Assembly: GCF_900110555.1 (NCBI RefSeq)
Contig: NZ_FOEE01000023.1
Span: forward strand, 1-36,121
DNA length: 36,121 nucleotides
Source of the DNA: Trujillonella endophytica
GTDB lineage: Bacteria > Actinomycetota > Actinomycetes > Mycobacteriales > Geodermatophilaceae
Direction of reading: 5' to 3'
The notes below the pieces were generated by a model, which saw nothing but the letters and a program-made list of their open reading frames with translations, made no database searches and was not told where the DNA came from. Each line of letters begins with the position of its first letter. Positions within the stretch are counted from its first letter, which is position 1. Made by a program: the position numbers and the translations under genes. Shown one piece after another: positions 31,953 through 36,121 of the stretch.

Positions 31953-32534
31953 TCAGCCGGGCGGTCGCCAGGCGGGGTCGCGGCCGGTCGCGCCCAGCAG
32001 CCGGTCGAACGCGGGCGCGTCCGCGGGCACCGCCACCGGCGGCCCGAACAGGCCCTCCTGCGGGGGGCCGTCGCCGGTCGCCTCGATCACGAACTCGGCC
32101 GCGGCGGCGGTGGCGCCCGCGTCGGGCCGGTACTCCTGACCGGTGGCGGCCGCGAGGTCCCAGCCGTGCACGAGCACCTCGTCGACCGCCACGGCCGCCA
32201 TCGCCGGTGCCGGCATGGCGACCCCGCCGGCCTCCGCGGTCCCCTCCCACGCCGCCGGTTCGCGCCACGCCTCCGCCAGCGCGGCCAGGCGCTCGGGGAT
32301 GCGGGCGCGCCAGTCCGGCGTCAGCGCCGCAGCCGAGGCGTCGGCGCCGCCGGCGGGCCGCTTCTGCGCCGCCAGGGCGAACGCCAGCGCCAGGCCGTCG
32401 AGGTGGTCGAGCAGCCCCGCCACGGGGGTGCCGGCGCACGGCGTCGGCCCGGGCAGCTGCTCGTCGCTGATCGCCCCGACCACGCGGGCGGTCTCGGTGA
32501 CCGCGGCGGCGAGGGCCTGCTGCAACGTCTCCAT
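31953..32534 (-). CDS. TIGR03086-family metal-binding protein (DinB/mycothiol maleylpyruvate isomerase-like)
   Basis: A 193-residue four-helix-bundle protein. LLDHLDGLALAF and VLVHGWDLAAATGQ hold the His residues that bind metal in DinB-like enzymes, and PTPCAGTPVAGLLDHL is the family's N-terminal block. Mycothiol-dependent isomerases belong here, so the protein may use mycothiol; specificity unknown. ATG 32534 is chosen by family start; ATG 32567 adds 11 residues. The gene diverges from the DUF6308-like gene. Confidence 0.88.
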   Translation of the reverse strand: METLQQALAAAVTETARVVGAISDEQLPGPTPCAGTPVAGLLDHLDGLALAFALAAQKRPAGGADASAAALTPDWRARIPERLAALAEAWREPAAWEGTAEAGGVAMPAPAMAAVAVDEVLVHGWDLAAATGQEYRPDAGATAAAAEFVIEATGDGPPQEGLFGPPVAVPADAPAFDRLLGATGRDPAWRPPG

Positions 32535-32647
32535 GAGGGGTCGACCGGGGGCGCGGGCAGAACTCATCGCCGTCGGCCGCCCATCCGGCCGGACCGACCG
32601 GACGTGGGTACCGTCGACGCCGAGGCCGTCGTCGGAGGGGGGATCCG

Positions 32648-33415
32648 GTGGACGTCGCTCTCTCGCTGCCCAGCGTCGGCCCCGATCCGATCGGCCCGGA
32701 CGACGCGCTCGCCGCCGTCCTCGGGTACGCCCGGGGCCGCCGGCCGCTGCACTTCCGCGCGCCCAACGCCCGCGAGGGGCGATGGGTGCGGGTCCCGGCG
32801 TTCGCCTTCGACCGCTTCGACCGGCAGCCGCCCGAGACCTCGGCCCGGATGACCGACCGCGACGTGCTGCTGGCCGAGTCGCTGCACGGCCGGCTCGACC
32901 CGGCGGGCTGGACCGTGGTCCGGACCGCCCTCGACGCGGCGCTGCCCGTGGCCGAGGAGGCGGCGCTGCGGGCCGCCGGGCGCGCGTTCTGGGAGCTGCC
33001 GGACGACGAGGTGTCCGTGCTCGCCGAGCCCGGCACCGTCGGCGCCGCGGTGCGCACCCTGGCCGCGGGACCGCACGCCCCGTACGTGCTGGCGGCGCTG
33101 CACCACCGCCGGCCGGAGCTGTTCCCCCTGCTCGACGGCATCACCCGGCGCCAGCTGTGGCCGCACACCGCCGAGGGCGACAGCGGCGTGCACGCGGTCG
33201 TGCTCCGCGAGCTGCGCGCCAACGCCGCCGCCTTCGCCCTGCTGGAGGCCCGGGCAGGGGCGGCCCTAGGGCACCGGGTGACCCGCCTGCGGCTGCACGA
33301 CGTGTTGCTGTGGCTGGCCGGCTCGCTGCGGACCGAGACGGCCCTGGCCCTGGGCCGCGCGCTCGACGTCGAGGAGGCCGACCTCCGCTCACCGGCCGCC
33401 GCCGGTGCCCGGTGA
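32648..33415 (+). CDS. DUF6308-like protein
   Basis: A 255-residue soluble protein. Blocks RPELFPLLDGITRRQLWP and VVLRELRANAAAFALLEA resemble DUF6308; assignment rests on recall. N-terminal PLHFRAPNAREGRWVRVPAF and a helical middle follow. No membrane or signal segment. GTG 32648 has a GGAGGGGGGA purine run before it. It overlaps the DUF1810 gene by four bases (GTGA). Function unknown. Confidence 0.7.
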   Translation: MDVALSLPSVGPDPIGPDDALAAVLGYARGRRPLHFRAPNAREGRWVRVPAFAFDRFDRQPPETSARMTDRDVLLAESLHGRLDPAGWTVVRTALDAALPVAEEAALRAAGRAFWELPDDEVSVLAEPGTVGAAVRTLAAGPHAPYVLAALHHRRPELFPLLDGITRRQLWPHTAEGDSGVHAVVLRELRANAAAFALLEARAGAALGHRVTRLRLHDVLLWLAGSLRTETALALGRALDVEEADLRSPAAAGAR

Positions 33416-33840
33416 GCACCGTGGGCGATCCCTTCGACCTCCAGCGGTTCGTCGACGCGCAGGCCGGCACGTACGTCGAGGCCCTGGCCGAGCTGCGCGC
33501 CGGCGCCAAGCGCAGCCACTGGATGTGGTTCGTCCTGCCACAGGTCGCGGGGCTGGGCCGCAGCGACATGGCGCAGCGCTACGCCATCAGCGGGCTCGAC
33601 GAGGCCCGCGCCTACCTGGCGCACCCGGTGCTGGGCCCGCGGCTGGTCGAGACGGCGCGGGTGCTCACCGGGCTGACCGGGCGCACCGCCGAGCAGGTGT
33701 TCGGTCCGGTGGACGCCGCGAAGCTGCGCTCGTCGATGACGCTGTTCGCCGCGGCCGCGCCGGCCGAACCCGTGTTCCGCGACGTGCTGGACCGGTACTT
33801 CGACGGCGCGGAGGACGAGGGGACGACGGCGCGGCTGTGA
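33412..33840 (+). CDS. DUF1810 family protein
   Basis: A 142-residue cytosolic helical protein. DPFDLQRFVDAQAGTYVEALAEL, SHWMWFVLPQVAGLG and YAISGLDEARAYLAHPVLG are the DUF1810 landmarks. Function is uncharacterised. GTG 33412 overlaps the upstream stop; GTG 33421 is an alternative. The pair with the DUF6308-like gene is probably co-translated. Confidence 0.9.
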   Translation: MSTVGDPFDLQRFVDAQAGTYVEALAELRAGAKRSHWMWFVLPQVAGLGRSDMAQRYAISGLDEARAYLAHPVLGPRLVETARVLTGLTGRTAEQVFGPVDAAKLRSSMTLFAAAAPAEPVFRDVLDRYFDGAEDEGTTARL

Positions 33841-33907
33841 CCCCGGCCGCGAGCCCGCCCGGCGCCTCGACCGGCGCCGCGGCCCGGCGTCGGTCAGGGT
33901 GGGCATC

Positions 33908-34948
33908 GTGAGCGACGACACCAGCGGCTCGGGCTACGTGGCCGGCGGCCAGGAGTACCAGCGCGACTCGAACTACATCACCGACCGGATCACCGCCGAC
34001 GGCGCCGGCGGGTGGAAGGTGGAGCCCGGTCGGTACCGGCTGGTGGTCGCCCGCGCCTGCCCCTGGGCCAACCGGTCGACGATCGTGCGGCGGCTCCTGG
34101 GCCTGGAGCCGGTGCTGTCGATGGGCATCTGCGGGCCGACCCACGACGAGCGCAGCTGGACCTTCGACCTCGACCCCGGCGGGCGCGACCCGGTACTGGA
34201 CTACGAGCGGCTGCAGGATGCCTTCCTCGCCCGCGACCCGCACTACTCGCGCGGGATCACCGTTCCGGCGATGGTCGACGTCCCCACCCGGGCCGTCGTC
34301 ACCAACGACTTCGCGCAGATCACCCTCGACCTGTCCACCGAGTGGACGACGTACCACCGAGACGGCGCCCCCGACCTCTACCCCGAGCACCTGCGCGACG
34401 AGATGGACGACGTGATGCAGCGCGTCTACACCGAGGTCAACAACGGCGTGTACCGCTGCGGGTTCGCCGGCTCCCAGCGCGCCTACGACAAGGCCTGGAC
34501 GCGGCTGTTCACCGCGCTGGACTGGCTGTCGGAGCGGCTGGCCGCCCGGCGCTACCTGATGGGCGACACGATCACCGAGGCCGACGTCCGCCTGTTCACC
34601 ACGCTGGCCCGCTTCGACGCGGTCTACCACGGCCACTTCAAGTGCAACCGGCAGAAGCTCACCGAGCTGCCGGTGCTGTGGGCCTACGCGCGCGACGTGT
34701 TCCAGACGCCCGGGTTCGGCGACACCATCGACTTTCCGCAGATCAAGGAGCACTACTACGTCGTCCACGCCGACATCAATCCGACGAAGGTGATCCCGAT
34801 GGGGCCGGACACCGCGAACTGGCTGACCGCGCACGGGCGCGAGGAGCTCGGCGGGTCGCCGTTCGGGGACGGGACGCCGCCCGGCCCGGTGGCCGCGGGC
34901 GAGGAGATCACCGCCGGGCACGGCCCGGGAGGGATCGCCCACCGCTGA
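33908..34948 (+). CDS. Xi-class glutathione/thiol S-transferase-like protein
   Basis: A 346-residue protein like glutathionyl-hydroquinone reductases. The thioredoxin-fold start contains ARACPWANR with active-site C51, and the C-terminal helical domain has YTEVNNGVYRCGFAGSQ, YLMGDTITEADVRLFTT and KCNRQKLTELPVLWAYARD. In glutathione-using bacteria these enzymes reduce glutathionylated quinones; actinobacteria make mycothiol, so the natural thiol is uncertain. GTG 33908 has AGGGTGGG upstream; GTG 33899 is an alternative. Confidence 0.9.
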   Translation: MSDDTSGSGYVAGGQEYQRDSNYITDRITADGAGGWKVEPGRYRLVVARACPWANRSTIVRRLLGLEPVLSMGICGPTHDERSWTFDLDPGGRDPVLDYERLQDAFLARDPHYSRGITVPAMVDVPTRAVVTNDFAQITLDLSTEWTTYHRDGAPDLYPEHLRDEMDDVMQRVYTEVNNGVYRCGFAGSQRAYDKAWTRLFTALDWLSERLAARRYLMGDTITEADVRLFTTLARFDAVYHGHFKCNRQKLTELPVLWAYARDVFQTPGFGDTIDFPQIKEHYYVVHADINPTKVIPMGPDTANWLTAHGREELGGSPFGDGTPPGPVAAGEEITAGHGPGGIAHR

Positions 34949-34959
34949 GCCCGGGGGCC

Positions 34960-35196
34960 TCAGTCCCCGCCGCCTCCGCCGCCGCCGTCGCCACCCCCGC
35001 CGCTGCTGCTGTCGGATCCGCCCTGGTCGGAGCCGCCGTGGTCGGAGCCGCCGAACCAGGAGCCGTCGGAGTCGGCGCCGTTCCGGCGACCGGAGGGTCG
35101 CCCGCGCGCACCTCGGGACCGGCCCCTGTCCCGGACGGCGAGCAGGCCCATGCCCGCGAGGGCGGCCACGAGCAGGACCAGGACCACCGTCGTCAC
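34960..35196 (-). CDS. Small membrane-anchored Gly/Ser/Asp-rich protein
   Basis: A 78-residue protein: one hydrophobic helix (TTVVLVLLVAALAGMGLLAV), a basic segment (RDRGRSRGARGRPSGRR), then a low-complexity tail with repeated GGSD and a poly-Gly end. GTG 35196 is chosen because the helix starts directly after it; the frame continues upstream to 35346 through a hairpin. Function unknown; low-complexity composition reduces certainty that it is a functional protein. Confidence 0.6.
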   Translation of the reverse strand: MTTVVLVLLVAALAGMGLLAVRDRGRSRGARGRPSGRRNGADSDGSWFGGSDHGGSDQGGSDSSSGGGGDGGGGGGGD

Positions 35197-35258
35197 GGGG
35201 GCCACTCTCGCGGGTCGGAGCCCGCCGGGCCAGCCCGCGCGGGTGGGATCGAGTAGGG

Positions 35259-35301
35259 CCCTCCGCCGCTGCCCCCGGGTTCCGGGGGCAGCGGCGGAGG
35301 G
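35259..35301. terminator. Perfect 20-pair hairpin, three-base loop
   Basis: Left arm 35259-35278 (CCCTCCGCCG...), loop GTT, right arm 35282-35301. Every base pairs. There is no T tract. It may stop readthrough in both directions ahead of the small protein gene. Confidence 0.75.
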
Positions 35302-35540
35302 GGTCCGGCCGGTGCGGAGAGGTCGGGAGTCACTGGGACGCCGCATCGTCCGTGGTGCGTGACTCCAGCCCCCGTTACCTCCCCGCCTCGTGCACCGGCC
35401 CGCCCCCGTGAGGGGGCCGACCGGGCACGACCGGTGTCAGCGGCCGGCCGGTGCGTCGCTCCCGGTGGAGAGCCGACGCCCCGGACCGGTCCGCTGCGGG
35501 CAGCCGGTCGTGCGGGGTCGTCGAAGCTGGTCCTCCTCCG

Positions 35541-35561
35541 GGAGCGCGCGATCCGCGCTCC
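35541..35561 (-). terminator. Hairpin downstream of the right-edge gene
   Basis: GGAGCGCG, loop CGATC, CGCGCTCC: eight pairs, about 61 bases past the stop at 35623 on the minus strand. A possible leftward terminator, without T run. Confidence 0.5.
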
Positions 35562-35622
35562 TGCTGGCCGCGCGTCGCCGGGAACCGTCGGAACGGGCCC
35601 CGGCCGCGGCCGGGAGGAGGGG

Positions 35623-36121
35623 TCAGTCGGGCGAGGTGCCCGGGCCGTCGAGGAGCCCGCCGGCGAGGCCGGTGACGGGGACGTCGACGGGAGCGGTGCC
35701 GCCGCCCGGTGCGGGCGGAGTGGCGCCGGGTGGGAGGTCGGCGGGCGCGGACGCCTGCGCCGAGGAGTTGCTCGCCGGCGAGGCCGGTGCGGGTGCGGGC
35801 GTCGGCAGGTCCGGAGCGCGGTGACCGGCGGGCTCGGGCTCGTCGCCGGCCGGCACGGCGGGCTTCGCGGGGGCCTCGGCCGCGGCCGGGGTGGTGCTCC
35901 GGCCGAGAGCGGTCACGGCGGGGGCAGGAACGACGAGCGGCTCGGCGGCCGGCACGGCCACCATGGGGACGGCCACGGGGGTGGGCACCGGGGCCGGCGG
36001 GACGACGACGGGCGCCACGACCACGCCCAGGGGCGCAACCACCGGCTGCAACACCGGAGCCAGCGCCTCGACCACGGGCGCCACCACCGGCTGCAACACC
36101 GGAGCCAGCGCCTCGACCACG
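35623..36121 (-). CDS. C-terminal part of an Ala/Pro/Val-rich repeat protein (runs off right edge)
   Basis: The frame enters at 36121 and ends at TGA 35623, so the N-terminus is missing. About 165 residues are seen, rich in Ala, Pro and Val. A 15-residue repeat VVEALAPVLQPVVAP occurs twice at the edge and likely continues beyond it. The rest is low-complexity (PAPAVTALGR, AEAPAKPAVPAGDEPEPAG, PAPGGGTAPVDVP). No LPXTG motif or membrane helix appears at the C-terminus. Secreted or surface-linked is plausible from composition only. Function not assignable. Confidence 0.65.
   Translation of the reverse strand, partial: VVEALAPVLQPVVAPVVEALAPVLQPVVAPLGVVVAPVVVPPAPVPTPVAVPMVAVPAAEPLVVPAPAVTALGRSTTPAAAEAPAKPAVPAGDEPEPAGHRAPDLPTPAPAPASPASNSSAQASAPADLPPGATPPAPGGGTAPVDVPVTGLAGGLLDGPGTSPD

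Larger units (their letters stand above)
35197..35622. other. 426-base non-coding region with several hairpins
   Basis: No supported gene. Holds the 20-pair hairpin 35259-35301, an inverted repeat GGAGTCAC/GTGACTCC (35326-35333 and 35359-35366), a CCCCC-GTGA-GGGGG hairpin near 35404, a GGAGCGCG/CGCGCTCC hairpin (35541-35561) and a 16-base palindrome (35599-35614). Confidence 0.6.

Noticed and set aside
31699-33921. Frame fusing the SGNH hydrolase with an upstream region
   Set aside because: The lipoprotein signal peptide at 31698 marks the true N-terminus; the extension overlaps several genes.
35390-35824. Plus-strand frame of 144 codons in the hairpin region
   Set aside because: Overlaps the right-edge minus gene and lacks any recognised motif or ribosome site.

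Overview
The window is from a high-GC actinobacterium. GTG starts are frequent, GTGA stop/start overlaps recur, TAnnnT boxes sit 6-8 bases ahead of several start codons, and there are genes for a probable F420-dependent LLM oxygenase, a TIGR03086-type protein and an Xi-class GST-like enzyme. Overall style recalls Geodermatophilaceae (Blastococcus, Geodermatophilus, Modestobacter); that family-level placement is inference. No rRNA, tRNA or CRISPR array was seen.

Left part (1-10.5 kb) is accessory. The window opens inside the 3' end of an IS110-family transposase. Then come a three-activity RecB-like nuclease/exonuclease/helicase on the minus strand (525-3773), a membrane-anchored matrixin-type metalloprotease (3914-4864, minus), a PLD nuclease-SF2 helicase-DUF3427 protein (5039-8143, plus), a MazG-like nucleotide pyrophosphohydrolase (8187-8522, minus), and a DUF2075 ATPase whose N-terminus carries a PD-(D/E)xK nuclease signature (8650-10521, plus). 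This concentration of nuclease-ATPase proteins next to an insertion sequence looks like a defence or genome-maintenance island and is the best candidate here for an undescribed system.

Middle part (10.5-20.7 kb): tryptophan 2,3-dioxygenase with an upstream DUF3048 lipoprotein, an aldo/keto reductase, two adjacent toxin-antitoxin modules (RHH-Doc/Fic on minus, Phd/VapB-VapC on plus), both with perfect inverted repeats at their promoters, a small unknown gene between them, a DUF1330 protein, a SWIM-SNF2 helicase, a two-domain ABM-like protein with a strong terminator hairpin, and a four-helix membrane protein.

Right part (20.7-36.1 kb): a tightly overlapping minus-strand operon of two acyl-CoA dehydrogenase subunits and two MaoC-type dehydratase subunits (the heteromeric architecture known from actinobacterial sterol and fatty-acid side-chain oxidation), a DUF4407 membrane/coiled-coil protein, a 2-oxoglutarate/Fe(II) oxygenase, an unusual triple 23-24-base repeat, a divergent LLM oxygenase / zinc alcohol dehydrogenase pair, a crotonase lacking both catalytic glutamates, a beta-propeller-like lipoprotein, an SGNH hydrolase lipoprotein with a small membrane partner, a TIGR03086 protein, DUF6308-like and DUF1810 genes, an Xi-class GST-like enzyme, a Gly/Ser-rich anchored small protein, a 426-base hairpin-rich non-coding stretch and the C-terminus of an Ala/Pro/Val-rich repeat protein that runs off the right edge.
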